Notes: generated by a model not told the origin, from the letters alone. A stretch of DNA of 35,631 bases from Weissella fangxianensis (GCF_024718545.1 NZ_JAMXDB010000016.1:1-35631); one strand, 5' to 3'; positions 24,602 through 33,877 are shown, numbered from the stretch's first letter. Translations and numbers: made by a program.

Positions 24602-26020
24602 CTATTCCACATTTGATAATTCATACATGGCTTGACCAAAAATAGCCATGGCACGCGTCAAATCAGCAACTGGATAGAACTCATCAGCTTGATGCATCGT
24701 ATCAGGCGTACCTTCAAACATGGCACCAAAGGCAACACCACGCTTTAGTAAGCGACCAAATGTACCACCACCGATAACTTGCTCATCAGCTGGCAAACCA
24801 GTATGCTCACGATAAACTTGTAACAACGTTTGTACAAGTGGATCATTACCAGGTACATAATGTGGCACTTGTGCATGACCTTCTTGCTTAGCGACCGCAT
24901 CGAATCCAGCAGGTAATGACTGCGCAACATGCTTTTCAATTTCATCGGCCGTTGTATTTTGTGGGTAACGGAAGTTCGCGTTAACAAAACCATCTTGCCC
25001 ATCAGTAAAGCGTTGGATTCCTACATTCATCGACAAATCATGCATTAATTCATCATGCTTCTTAGCACCAATCTTTTCCGCAACCGTGTCATCATGTAAT
25101 TTCGTCCCCAAGAATGTCAAGAAGCCTTGTGCATTACCACCAAAGTCTTGATCTTGTAGGAAATTAGCTAAGTAAGTTCCGGCATTTTCACCAGTTTCAG
25201 GCATGGAACCATGAACTTGCTTACCATAGAAGGTAACAGCTACCTGGTTACCATCAACTGTTGCTTCACCCTTAACTCGAGTTTCAGTAGTTAAGTAGGC
25301 TTGCATAGCAGCTACTAACGCGTCGGCATCAGCTGTTTCAACTGTTGCTTTCGCTACACCAGGTACCATGTTTGGTCGTTGACCAGCAGTAAATGAAAGA
25401 AGCTTCAATGAGCCACCTTGAGTACCGGCAAAACGTGTCACAACTGACACATTTCCCTTTTCACCATTAATGATTGGGAACTCAGCATCTGGTGAGAATC
25501 CCATCGTTGGTTCACCATACTCAGCGAAGAATTCATCCATACCAGTCCAGTCAGATTCTTCATCGATTCCAACTACCAATACTAACTTACGGTTTAGCTT
25601 TAGTCCCATTTCCTTGATCATCTTCAACGCATAATAAGCTGCGAAGGTTGGGCCTTTATCATCAGATGCACCACGGGCATATAGACGACCATCCTCAATA
25701 ACTGGTGTCCAAGGGTCTTTAGTCCAACCATCACCTTCTGGCATAACATCCAAGTGACCAATAATAGCAACTGTTTCCTCAGCATCTTCAGGACCTAACT
25801 CAGCATAAGCAACTAAATTCTTATAGTTACCCACACGGAAACCATCACGCTTAGCAAACTCTTCAAACTTCAACAATGCTTCTTTAGGACCTGGTCCCAA
25901 AGGTGCATCGGACGTTGCTGCTTCATCATCACGAACCGACTTGATTGCCAACATTTCTTTTAAATCTTTTAGTAAATCATCTTCATATTTCAACGCTTCA
26001 GCACGCCATTGTTTTGTCAT
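24602..26020 (-). CDS. pepV: Dipeptidase PepV (M20 metallopeptidase)
   Basis: 472 residues, cytosolic zinc enzyme that hydrolyses dipeptides, a key step of peptide use in lactic acid bacteria. It has the metal-binding GHLDVMPEGDGW (His and Asp, about residues 88-90), the bridging Asp in LYARGASDDKGPT, catalytic GIDEESDWTGMDEFF, and the C-terminal GGGTFGRLLKRGVAFGA and MHQADEF. The lid domain lies between about 190 and 385. Length matches PepV (about 470). GGAGGAG lies seven bases before the ATG at 26020. It works with the Opp importer of this window at the level of metabolism, although they are not linked in one operon. Confidence 0.96.
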   Translation of the reverse strand: MTKQWRAEALKYEDDLLKDLKEMLAIKSVRDDEAATSDAPLGPGPKEALLKFEEFAKRDGFRVGNYKNLVAYAELGPEDAEETVAIIGHLDVMPEGDGWTKDPWTPVIEDGRLYARGASDDKGPTFAAYYALKMIKEMGLKLNRKLVLVVGIDEESDWTGMDEFFAEYGEPTMGFSPDAEFPIINGEKGNVSVVTRFAGTQGGSLKLLSFTAGQRPNMVPGVAKATVETADADALVAAMQAYLTTETRVKGEATVDGNQVAVTFYGKQVHGSMPETGENAGTYLANFLQDQDFGGNAQGFLTFLGTKLHDDTVAEKIGAKKHDELMHDLSMNVGIQRFTDGQDGFVNANFRYPQNTTADEIEKHVAQSLPAGFDAVAKQEGHAQVPHYVPGNDPLVQTLLQVYREHTGLPADEQVIGGGTFGRLLKRGVAFGAMFEGTPDTMHQADEFYPVADLTRAMAIFGQAMYELSNVE

Positions 26021-26053
26021 TATTTAACTCCTCCACGATTAACATTCTTTTCA

Positions 26054-26059
26054 ATTATA
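26054..26059 (-). promoter_or_regulatory. -10 box of the pepV promoter
   Basis: The minus strand has a perfect TATAAT 34 bases before the pepV ATG; no convincing -35 was seen. Confidence 0.4.
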
Positions 26060-26097
26060 CACTTCTTTATGGAAATTCGCACCGACCCATGTATGCT

Positions 26098-26943
26098 TTA
26101 TAAATTAGATTGAATACGTGCCATATAGTTTGGTAAAGCATCTGCTATGAAAGATGGTTTCACAACGTAACTATGTCTAGCCATTTCCTGGGCAATCATC
26201 GAATGCGCATAGACGGCTGCTTCCACCGCCTTTAAATGGTTCTTTTTAAATTGGCCAACAAAGCCACCAATCGTACCAGCCAAAACATCTCCCATACCAC
26301 CAGTCGCTTGGTAGGCTCCACCAATCAACAACTGACGAAGTTCATCCTGCGCATAGATCAACGTGTGATGTTGCTTTAATACCAGCACATCCAAATTCAA
26401 AATTTGGCGTTGTACTTCATTTAACTGATGCTCTGTTTGATAATTTAATTGCACACCACTCAAACGTTCCCATTCCATTTGATGTGGTGTGGCAATCGTA
26501 TATGGTTGCCGAGGAAACATCAAATGATTTTCGGCCATAATGGTCAATGCTGACCCATCAACTACCAAAATTTGATTTTGATTAACGGTTGCAAATACTT
26601 GTTTGACCAAATCAACCGCTTTTTGATCAGTACCTAAGCCTGGTCCAATAACAATCACATCATTCTTTTTTATGTTTTCTACCAACTGGTCACTATCTTC
26701 CCAGTCGATAAACATTGCTTCTGGTGTTCGGGCATGCAAAGCCGTTAAATTCACTTTATCGGTTGCTACTGAAGTTAACCCTGCTCCGGCACCAACACTT
26801 GCTTGACTGGCCATTAAAATAGCGCCACCAAATTGTAAACTTCCCCCAATCAGCAGCACATGACCATAGTCCCCTTTATGACTTTGATCAGGTCGCCTTA
26901 AAATAACTTCATGTAAAATATCTGATTTTAGTTCACTAACCAT
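26098..26943 (-). CDS. nnrD: ADP-dependent (S)-NAD(P)H-hydrate dehydratase
   Basis: Repairs hydrated NADH and NADPH using ADP. 281 residues of the YjeF C-terminal (ribokinase-like) domain: KGDYGHVLLIGGSLQFGGAI near the N-terminus, VIGPGLGTD, TPHQMEWERL, and the nucleotide-binding TGGMGDVLAGTIGGF. The epimerase (YjeF N-terminal) domain is not fused, as is common in Firmicutes. The start ATG at 26943 has TGGAGAA five bases upstream. It is divergent from the oxidoreductase gene; the 149-base gap at 26944-27092 must contain both promoters, but I found no strong match there. Confidence 0.93.
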   Translation of the reverse strand: MVSELKSDILHEVILRRPDQSHKGDYGHVLLIGGSLQFGGAILMASQASVGAGAGLTSVATDKVNLTALHARTPEAMFIDWEDSDQLVENIKKNDVIVIGPGLGTDQKAVDLVKQVFATVNQNQILVVDGSALTIMAENHLMFPRQPYTIATPHQMEWERLSGVQLNYQTEHQLNEVQRQILNLDVLVLKQHHTLIYAQDELRQLLIGGAYQATGGMGDVLAGTIGGFVGQFKKNHLKAVEAAVYAHSMIAQEMARHSYVVKPSFIADALPNYMARIQSNL

Positions 26944-27092
26944 GGTGATTCTCCAGTTTTTCCTAAAATATCGCTTATACCTTTGTATAAAAACTCACTT
27001 ATCATTCTATTTCATATTACTATTCTAACATCTATTGCACAAATACATGAATTACGTGAAAATAGTATCAAAACACACTTTGGAGGCTACTT

Positions 27093-28148
27093 ATGCTTAA
27101 CATCGCTTATGTTGGATTTGGAAAAAGTACCAATCGCTATCATATCCCATATGTCCGTCAACGACCTGATAAATTTCATATTAGTCGCGTTGTTGCACCG
27201 CACATTGATAAACGCCCTGAAGAACGGGCGGCTCTTGAAAAAACAGGGACAATTTTTTCAACAGATATCCAAGATATTATAACTGACAAAACACTCGATT
27301 TAGTCATCATCGTTACTCCGGCACCAACCCACTTTTCAGTTGCTCGCCAATTACTGCTTGCTGGTAAAAACATCTTAGTCGACAAACCTTTAGTGGCAAC
27401 GGCCCAAGAAGCTTCAGAATTGGTCGACTTGGCTAACCAAAAAGGTCTATTTTTCATGCCGTTCCAAAACCGACGCTTTGATAGTGACTTTTTAACACTA
27501 AAACATGTCTTAAACGCTGGTTATGTCGGTCGACCTGTTGAGCTTGAATTACATATGGATCATTATCGACCAAATGACGCCAAATTAACTGGTAGCCCCA
27601 TCGAGACGACCTGGTTTGACCATGGCGCTCACCTAGTTGACCAAATTGTTTCACTATTTGGTGCACCACAAACAGTTGCCTATGATTTAAGATCAACGCG
27701 CGATTTATCAGCAACACTATCCGACCAATTTGAGGTGAACTTATTTTACCCAGACGCCTTTAAGGCAACTGTCCAGTCGAGCGAAACAATTGTTAACCAC
27801 TACCCTAAGTGGATTCTCCACGGCACTAAGGGATCTTATATCAAGCACAATATTGACCAACAAGAATATGATTTAAAAACTGGCATTATGCCAGGCGATT
27901 CTGGTTTCGGCCAAGATGCACCGCAAGATTACGGCAAAGTTACTTACTACAATCAAAATAATGATCGTTTAGAAAAGTTCATCCCTTCTATTCAAGGTGA
28001 CTATGGTTCTGTTTACGATGCCATTTTTGAAACACTCGTCAACAAACAACCAAAATTAGTATCTGATAATCAATTATTAACAACCATGCGCATATTAGAG
28101 GCTGGTGCAACAGGCGCTAACCCACATATTGTAAATTTTGATCGTTAA
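27093..28148 (+). CDS. Gfo/Idh/MocA-family oxidoreductase, YhhX/YdgJ type
   Basis: 351 residues. N-terminal NAD(P)-binding Rossmann domain (1-120) opening NIAYVGFGKSTNRYHIPYV, with the family DKP motif (VDKPLVATAQEA, usually EKP), then FQNRRFDSDFLTLK and the C-terminal sheet domain with the catalytic-type WFDHGAHLVDQIVSLFG and GSYIKHNIDQQE. These segments closely follow E. coli YhhX/YdgJ. The substrate is probably a sugar or inositol derivative; unknown. TTGGAGGC lies five bases before the ATG at 27093. It is the only clear plus-strand protein gene in the window and stands alone before the ncRNA region. Confidence 0.88.
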   Translation: MLNIAYVGFGKSTNRYHIPYVRQRPDKFHISRVVAPHIDKRPEERAALEKTGTIFSTDIQDIITDKTLDLVIIVTPAPTHFSVARQLLLAGKNILVDKPLVATAQEASELVDLANQKGLFFMPFQNRRFDSDFLTLKHVLNAGYVGRPVELELHMDHYRPNDAKLTGSPIETTWFDHGAHLVDQIVSLFGAPQTVAYDLRSTRDLSATLSDQFEVNLFYPDAFKATVQSSETIVNHYPKWILHGTKGSYIKHNIDQQEYDLKTGIMPGDSGFGQDAPQDYGKVTYYNQNNDRLEKFIPSIQGDYGSVYDAIFETLVNKQPKLVSDNQLLTTMRILEAGATGANPHIVNFDR

Positions 28149-28163
28149 TCCGAAGCTTTATAT

Positions 28164-28178
28164 TTGTAACCGCTTCCA
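28164..28178 (+). promoter_or_regulatory. cre (CcpA-binding) site
   Basis: TTGTAACCGCTTCCA matches the relaxed cre consensus WTGNAANCGNWNNCW at every defined position and the stricter TGWAANCGNTNWCA with one mismatch. It ends 11 bases before the -10 box, overlapping the -35 region, where CcpA binding would normally repress. Confidence 0.5.
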
Positions 28179-28189
28179 ATAGATGTTAC

Positions 28190-28195
28190 TATAAT
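28190..28195 (+). promoter_or_regulatory. -10 box of the ncRNA promoter
   Basis: Perfect TATAAT. The -35 is poor: TTGTAA lies 20 bases upstream rather than 17. Start of transcription would be about 28202. Confidence 0.5.
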
Positions 28196-28225
28196 CATGT
28201 ACCAAAGGAAAGGTAGGTAGATGAT

Positions 28226-28297
28226 TTGAAAATTGATTTCTTTTCAACCTCAAACATCGCTTTAGCTACTAAAATCCATATGGGCGTGTCACAGTAA
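28226..28297 (+). CDS. Possible 23-residue peptide in the ncRNA (TTG start)
   Basis: TTG start with AGGTAG five bases upstream; product LKIDFFSTSNIALATKIHMG followed by VSQ. Not an obvious toxin, pheromone or leader peptide. It may be a remnant or chance. Confidence 0.15.
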   Translation: MKIDFFSTSNIALATKIHMGVSQ

Positions 28298-28425
28298 TGA
28301 TGCAAGATATAACTTCGTATCACATTTTGAATGATAAACATTAAGTCATGAATTGACAGTCTTGCAGACATTAGCATCGGTTACTTCAACAATATACGAT
28401 AGCTCTTATAGTTAAGGGTGAAAAC

Positions 28426-28479
28426 ATGTATGTTGATTTGGAGGCTGCTCCCGACACGGTTCGCTTTTTAAACGAATAA
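28426..28479 (+). CDS. Possible 17-residue peptide in the ncRNA
   Basis: ATG to TAA with AAGGGTG five bases upstream; product MYVDLEAAPDTVRFLNE. The spacing is good, but the same bases form two small hairpins (GGAG/CTCC, TTCG/CGAA), so it may be structural rather than coding. Confidence 0.22.
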   Translation: MYVDLEAAPDTVRFLNE

Positions 28480-28647
28480 ATGTGGATGAGTAGTAGTTGC
28501 GAGCAAGATGTATTTGGTTTCGGTAGTGCTAGCGACAGTCGCTTAAATCTGCAGATTAAGCCTCTAGACATTGCCACTACAATTGAATATAGGGTAGCAA
28601 ACTCAAGTGCTCTCCTTGTTATACTTTTCATAGATATAACAAAAGTA

Positions 28648-28677
28648 ACCGCGGGTCAACGTACCGGCGGTTTTTTT
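28648..28677 (+). terminator. Intrinsic terminator of the candidate ncRNA
   Basis: ACCGCGGGT (28648-28656) pairs with ACCGGCGGT (28663-28671), one mismatch, then seven T. A strong G/C-rich plus-strand terminator. Confidence 0.88.
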
Positions 28678-28936
28678 AATGCAGAGCTGATAAGTTGCTG
28701 TTTTGGAGTCCAAAATAAGTGATAAATTTGGTGCACCGCCGGAGCGACTGCGTAGGTGTGTGACATATTTATTGCTTATTTTTGACGGACTGGCAGCTTA
28801 TCGCGTTTAATGCAGAGCTGATAAATTTTCGTTTTGACAGTCAATATAACGCTAACAGTGACTGCTTCGCCGCAGCGACTGCGTAGGCATGCAGGCATTG
28901 TTGGTGTTATATTGGCTGGATTGAAAATTTATCGCG
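28675..28936. repeat. Two tandem 131-base units forming long covarying hairpins
   Basis: Units 28675-28805 and 28806-28936, exact period 131. Identical blocks: TTTAATGCAGAGCTGATAA (28675, 28806), CGCCGSAGCGACTGCGTAG at the apex (28737, 28868), and ATCGCGTTTA (28800, 28931). The arms differ but pair: in unit 1 GATAAGTTGC with GCAGCTTATC and TAAGTGATAAAT with ATTTATTGCTTA; in unit 2 GATAAATTTTC with GAAAATTTATC and CAGTCAATATAAC with GTTATATTGGCTG. Structure is kept where sequence is not. Confidence 0.88.
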
Positions 28937-28992
28937 TTTATGAGAGCGTGACACCCAGCGTTTAGCATTCAGCTATAAGGCCTGTTTTACAT

Positions 28993-29042
28993 AAAAGAAG
29001 TCGAAGCTTTCCGATTTGAACCGGAAAGCTTCGACTTCTTTT
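28993..29042. terminator. Bidirectional terminator between the repeat region and ppx
   Basis: A perfect 21-base stem: 28993-29013 with 29022-29042 around an 8-base loop, beginning AAAAGAAGTCGAAGC and ending GCTTCGACTTCTTTT. It starts five bases after the ppx stop and has T/A tails on both sides, so it can end ppx (minus) and anything reading from the repeat region (plus). Confidence 0.93.
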
Positions 29043-29047
29043 ATTTT

Positions 29048-29977
29048 TTAATTATTCATACGATACTCTTGTAAGAGCCCTTCGCGTACTCCTGAAGATG
29101 AAAAGACAACTTTATTAGAACCCGTACGTTTAATCAATTCAACCAATGGTAACAACCCACTGATCATAATATCCGCACGATTAGCCTCTAGCCCTAATAG
29201 TTCCTCTCGTTCTGATCTAGTCATCTTAATCAACTTTTCATAAATTGCCATGACGGCTGCCGTCGTCATTTCATAGCCATGAAAATCAGAATCTGCGGCC
29301 AAACCATGTTGTACTCGATCTAACCTAGCTAGTGATCGGTTAGCGCCACCTAATAAAATAATTGGTAATGTAACCGTATCATCCAACCAAGGTAATTTAG
29401 CATACTGATTATTCACATACTTAGTGGCCTTAGCAAGTACTTCTGGTGATACCACCCCTGCAACATTCAACTTAAACTTTTCAGATAAGTTGACCGCACC
29501 AAAAGGTAAGCTCATCATATTTGTGGCCATTCGGTCTTCAATACCAACTAGTTCAACACTAGCACCACCTGTATCTAGTAACCAAGCATCTGGTATATCC
29601 AATGCTGATGCAGCACCCAAATAATCATAATAAGCTTCTTGGTCACCCGTTAACACACGAATTTCGACACCGACTGCTCGAAAAACCTTGTCCAAGAATT
29701 CAGCTTGATTTTCTGCTTCACGCACGGCAGCCGTTGCAATGCCAACCACCGTCACATCATCAAACATCATGTAATCTTGCTGGAATTCTAATAGTGCATC
29801 AACAACCCGCGTCATTGCCGCGTCCGTTAATTCACCATCATTTTCATCCATGCCTTCTGCCAAACGCGTATCTAATTTGCGTCGGTGTAATTCAACAAAA
29901 TTTCCATCATCTTGTAGTTCCTCAACCACCATTCTGGTTGAATTTGAACCCAAGTCAATGACTGCCAAATAACTCAT
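29048..29977 (-). CDS. Ppx/GppA-family phosphatase (exopolyphosphatase-like)
   Basis: About 309 residues of the actin-like ASKHA fold. Motifs: AVIDLGSNSTRMVV (phosphate 1), GIATAAVREAEN with the catalytic Glu, and DTGGASVELVGI (phosphate 2). It is a short form without the C-terminal HD domain found in E. coli Ppx. Members hydrolyse polyphosphate or pppGpp; which one cannot be told, and no ppk is adjacent. The ATG at 29977 (MSYLAVID) has AAGGAG six bases upstream; the TTG at 29992 overlaps that site and is rejected. It follows trpS by 30 bases and is probably co-transcribed with it. Confidence 0.88.
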   Translation of the reverse strand: MSYLAVIDLGSNSTRMVVEELQDDGNFVELHRRKLDTRLAEGMDENDGELTDAAMTRVVDALLEFQQDYMMFDDVTVVGIATAAVREAENQAEFLDKVFRAVGVEIRVLTGDQEAYYDYLGAASALDIPDAWLLDTGGASVELVGIEDRMATNMMSLPFGAVNLSEKFKLNVAGVVSPEVLAKATKYVNNQYAKLPWLDDTVTLPIILLGGANRSLARLDRVQHGLAADSDFHGYEMTTAAVMAIYEKLIKMTRSEREELLGLEANRADIMISGLLPLVELIKRTGSNKVVFSSSGVREGLLQEYRMNN

Positions 29978-30007
29978 TTCATGCTCCTTCAAGGTATCAA
30001 TTAATCA

Positions 30008-31060
<1,053 letters not shown>

Positions 31061-31080
31061 AATCAAATTCGTCAAAACCA

Positions 31081-31109
31081 ATTGTAAAAGTTTTTTAAGA
31101 CGATAACAA
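31081..31109 (-). promoter_or_regulatory. Promoter of trpS
   Basis: The minus strand has -35 TTGTTA (31109-31104), 17-base spacer, -10 TACAAT (31086-31081), giving a leader of about 47 bases. Confidence 0.6.
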
Positions 31110-31117
31110 GCGTTTCA

Positions 31118-33421
31118 TCAGTTATTATGTAATTGTTTATTTTCAATCGTCTCATGCACACGTGTAATCAACCTAGATACTTGCCCAATACTAATCAAAC
31201 TAAGCGCATGCATCGCACGTGATGCCAAAGTGTATAGTAAGCCAGTTGCTTTACCATCCGAATAATTTTCTTGTGAAACGTTATAGCCAATAACGGCATC
31301 AAACTCCAATCCCTTCGCCAAATAAATGGGCATCACTAAGACATTCGCCACACGTGAACGATCCGTCGCATGTAGCAATTGTACTGTTTCTGGATAATTG
31401 CGTAAAGCATCCATTACTGACGTTGATTCGTCAGCGGTTTTAGTCAAAATAGCCACCGTTTGGAACTTTTGACGTAATCGTGCTACCTCATTTGTTAACA
31501 CACCATCAACCTGCGTTGCTTCCGTTTGAAGCAACAACGGCTTATCCCCATGTCTCGTGAAGGTGATAATATCTTCACCATCTGGTAGCAGGGCCTTAGC
31601 AAAATTCATAATCTCCTGTGTTGAACGATAGGCTTTATTCAACTTAATCAAGGTTGGCTGTTTTGCAGCAAAGGCTTGGGCGTATTTATTCAGGAGGGCT
31701 TGTGGAGTTTCAACAGCCCGAAACAAAGCCTGCTCAGAATCACCTAATACCGTAAATTTTGCTTTGGGAAATGCGTGTTTTAAGTACAACAATTGTGATA
31801 ACGCATAATCTTGCATTTCATCCACAAACACGTATGACATCGCCTGATTTGTCCCACCACCAGTTAAAGCATCTCGCAAAAATAGCAACGGTGCTGCATC
31901 CTCTAAGTCAATGCGATGGTACTCTAATTGCCTTGCAAATCGCTCTTGTTTAGCTTCCCACCAATCGGCATGTGACTCATCCTGCGTACCCATATACGCC
32001 AAGAAGGCCACATATTGCTCATAAATATCAAGATAGAAACTATTATACAAAGCATCATCAATAACCTGCCAATGTTTCATTAGATACCGCTTAGCTACCA
32101 ATGAAATAACATCATCAACATTTTCAGATACCAATGTTTCTTCAACGTCTTCATCACCAAGTAAATCTTGATATTCCTGATCTGTCAGATTATCCAATTC
32201 TTCTAATACCCAATCAGCATCCTGCAAACTATCGATACGATCCATCAACACCTTCATAAAATGTTTTTGAACTTTATCAATACGTTCGCGCACTGAATAA
32301 TTATCAGACAATGATGCCATATAACTAGCTAACTCTGTTGCACTAAAAAACACCTTATCTTCATAATAAATATCAACAAAATGTAAGTCCTTCGTCGATA
32401 ATTGCGCAACGTATTGCTGAATAAATGTAACAATATCAGCACTTTCGAGTACTTCACGAATACGTCGACTAGCCGATCCAATCACTTGTTGTTCCTGTTC
32501 ATAACGATCAAATAAGGTTTGTACCGTCAACCCCTGCAAACGCGCACTGAAAAACTCAGCTAATGTGACCTGACGCATGTTCCGTTCACCCAATGATGGT
32601 AAGACATCCGCAATATAGCTCGAAAATAGACGATTTGGTGAAAAAAGCACGATTTGATCGGAATTAAGGGCTTCACGTGCGTGGAAAAGCAGAAATGCAA
32701 TTCGCTGCAAGATAGCTGATGTTTTCCCGGAACCAGCAACTCCCTGAACGACTAATAAATCACTCGTTGTATCGCGAATAATTTGATTTTGTTCCTTTTG
32801 AATCGTTGCAACAATATTTCGCATCACTTCATCATTTTGCTGGCCTAGTGCAAATTGCAACATTTCATCACCAACAGTTTCATTCGTGTCAAACATGTTC
32901 GTAATCTTGGCATCACTAATAACAAATTGTCTTTTCTTCTGTAAATCAACCGTCTGCTCACCACTAGGAGTTGGATAGCTAACTTGTCCTAAAGTCCCAT
33001 TATAATAAACACCGCTAATTGGTGCCCGCCAATCATAAATTAAAAACTCACCTTCATCATCTTGAAGAGATGCCAAACCAATATAGAGTGTTTCTGGCCA
33101 ATTATCTTCAACAATATCTACCCGACCAAAATATGGATTTGGACGTAACATGGTTAGAGTGTCTACGGATTTGGCCATAATATTCTCGGTCTCTGTGACA
33201 CGAGCCACAATATTACGTTGTTGTTGGATTTCGGCGTTAGTCTCCATTGAATCATCAACTTCAGCCGTGTTAATTGATGTGTTAGCAATGTAGTTGCTTT
33301 CAACGGCTCGTGTTTCTGAGTGAGCCTTTGCATAGGCGTCTTTTGCTTCCAACAATTGTTGATCTATTTTTTGTACGACAGTATCTAACCTTTTTTGTTC
33401 AGTCGCCTGTTCTTGATGCAT
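31118..33421 (-). CDS. helD: HelD-like UvrD/PcrA-family helicase
   Basis: About 767 residues, similar in length to B. subtilis HelD (774). An N-terminal coiled-coil-like region (1-70, ATEQKRLDTVVQKIDQQLLE), then the 1A domain with Walker A VVQGVAGSGKTSAILQR (near 215), a long insertion, Walker B YVFVDEMQDYALSQL, LNKAYRSTQEIMNFAK and a C-terminal motif LAKGLEFDAVIGYN. HelD removes stalled RNA polymerase and recycles it. The ATG at 33421 (MHQEQATE) has GAGGGGG upstream; a longer frame from 33493 would translate the terminator hairpin at 33458-33485 and is rejected. Confidence 0.87.
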   Translation of the reverse strand: MHQEQATEQKRLDTVVQKIDQQLLEAKDAYAKAHSETRAVESNYIANTSINTAEVDDSMETNAEIQQQRNIVARVTETENIMAKSVDTLTMLRPNPYFGRVDIVEDNWPETLYIGLASLQDDEGEFLIYDWRAPISGVYYNGTLGQVSYPTPSGEQTVDLQKKRQFVISDAKITNMFDTNETVGDEMLQFALGQQNDEVMRNIVATIQKEQNQIIRDTTSDLLVVQGVAGSGKTSAILQRIAFLLFHAREALNSDQIVLFSPNRLFSSYIADVLPSLGERNMRQVTLAEFFSARLQGLTVQTLFDRYEQEQQVIGSASRRIREVLESADIVTFIQQYVAQLSTKDLHFVDIYYEDKVFFSATELASYMASLSDNYSVRERIDKVQKHFMKVLMDRIDSLQDADWVLEELDNLTDQEYQDLLGDEDVEETLVSENVDDVISLVAKRYLMKHWQVIDDALYNSFYLDIYEQYVAFLAYMGTQDESHADWWEAKQERFARQLEYHRIDLEDAAPLLFLRDALTGGGTNQAMSYVFVDEMQDYALSQLLYLKHAFPKAKFTVLGDSEQALFRAVETPQALLNKYAQAFAAKQPTLIKLNKAYRSTQEIMNFAKALLPDGEDIITFTRHGDKPLLLQTEATQVDGVLTNEVARLRQKFQTVAILTKTADESTSVMDALRNYPETVQLLHATDRSRVANVLVMPIYLAKGLEFDAVIGYNVSQENYSDGKATGLLYTLASRAMHALSLISIGQVSRLITRVHETIENKQLHNN

Positions 33422-33457
33422 GTCTACCCCCTCTTTCATATTTTTTAAGCATAAAGA

Positions 33458-33485
33458 GGTTGGGACACTATTTTTTGTCCCAACC
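33458..33485. terminator. Terminator of acpS-alr/mazF (GGTTGGGACA family)
   Basis: GGTTGGGACA (33458-33467) pairs perfectly with TGTCCCAACC (33476-33485). It lies 20 bases past mazF and before helD. Confidence 0.8.
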
Positions 33486-33504
33486 CCATCCACAGATTAT
33501 TTCA

Positions 33505-33867
33505 TTATACTAAGCCAAGACTGATAAATAGGGCTTGATCAATTTTAACAACCAATTCTGCTGGTACAAGGCCAATTTTATCTTGCAAACGACGCTTATC
33601 AAGCGTTCGAACTTGCTCCAACAAAATAACAGAATCTTTTCCAATACCCGTATTCGCCGATTCGGCCGGTAAACCAACATGCGTTGGCAACTTAGGTTTA
33701 GCTATTTTAGCCGTAATTGGTGCAACAATTACAGTTGGGGAATGTTGATTCCCGACATTATTTTGAACAATCACGACCGGACGTTGACCACCTTGCTCCG
33801 ATCCAACTACGGGTGATAAATCAGCAAAAAAAATATCACCACGTTTCATCTCATTTTTATTAGCCAT
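33505..33867 (-). CDS. mazF: MazF/EndoA-family endoribonuclease toxin
   Basis: 120 residues, sequence-specific mRNA interferase. It has MKRGDIFFADLSPVVGSEQGG, the catalytic Arg in GGQRPVVIVQNN (R29) and Thr in VAPITAK (T52), which correspond to R25 and T48 of B. subtilis EndoA, and C-terminal LEQVRTLDKRRL. Both catalytic residues are intact. In B. subtilis the antitoxin gene ndoAI sits between alr and ndoA; here alr ends ten bases before mazF, and no antitoxin ORF is present. Start ATG at 33867 with AAAGAGAG upstream; an ATG at 33849 is a weaker choice. Confidence 0.93.
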   Translation of the reverse strand: MANKNEMKRGDIFFADLSPVVGSEQGGQRPVVIVQNNVGNQHSPTVIVAPITAKIAKPKLPTHVGLPAESANTGIGKDSVILLEQVRTLDKRRLQDKIGLVPAELVVKIDQALFISLGLV

Positions 33868-33877
33868 ATATCTCTCT

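Larger units (their letters stand above)
28202..28680 (+). ncRNA. Candidate large structured non-coding RNA (about 480 bases)
   Basis: Gene-free but ordered sequence between a promoter and a strong terminator. Pairings seen: TTGAAAA/TTTTCAA (28226-28247); a long-range stem TAATG plus TGCAAGA (28295-28307) with TCTTGCA plus CATTA (28360-28373); GGAG/CTCC (28440-28451); GTAGTTGC with GCCACTAC (28493-28500, 28573-28580, one mismatch); CTTAAATC/GATTAAG (28542-28560); and TTGTTATA/TATAACAA (28616-28642). Two tiny ORFs lie inside (see next entries). It does not show motifs of RNase P RNA, tmRNA, SRP RNA or a T-box. Large RNAs known in Lactobacillales such as ROOL or GOLLD are possible; I cannot confirm either. 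Confidence 0.55.

Noticed and set aside
28195-28377. 60-codon minus-strand open frame opposite the candidate ncRNA
   Set aside because: It covers the ncRNA promoter and its start lacks a ribosome-binding site; judged a chance frame.
28648-28677. T-box antiterminator reading of the ACCGCGGGT region
   Set aside because: The conserved T-box TGGN bulge and specifier/AG-rich stem are not present, and no amino-acid gene follows on the plus strand.
28202-28680. tmRNA, RNase P RNA or SRP RNA
   Set aside because: No tRNA-like CCA end or tag frame, no RNase P conserved GAGGAAAGTCC block, no SRP GGAA loop.
28480-28722. 80-codon plus-strand open frame across the ncRNA terminator
   Set aside because: It runs through the terminator and into the tandem repeat, has no Shine-Dalgarno site, and its product has no protein-like pattern.
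33422-33493. N-terminal extension of helD
   Set aside because: It would translate the terminator hairpin at 33458-33485; the ATG at 33421 has a strong ribosome-binding site.
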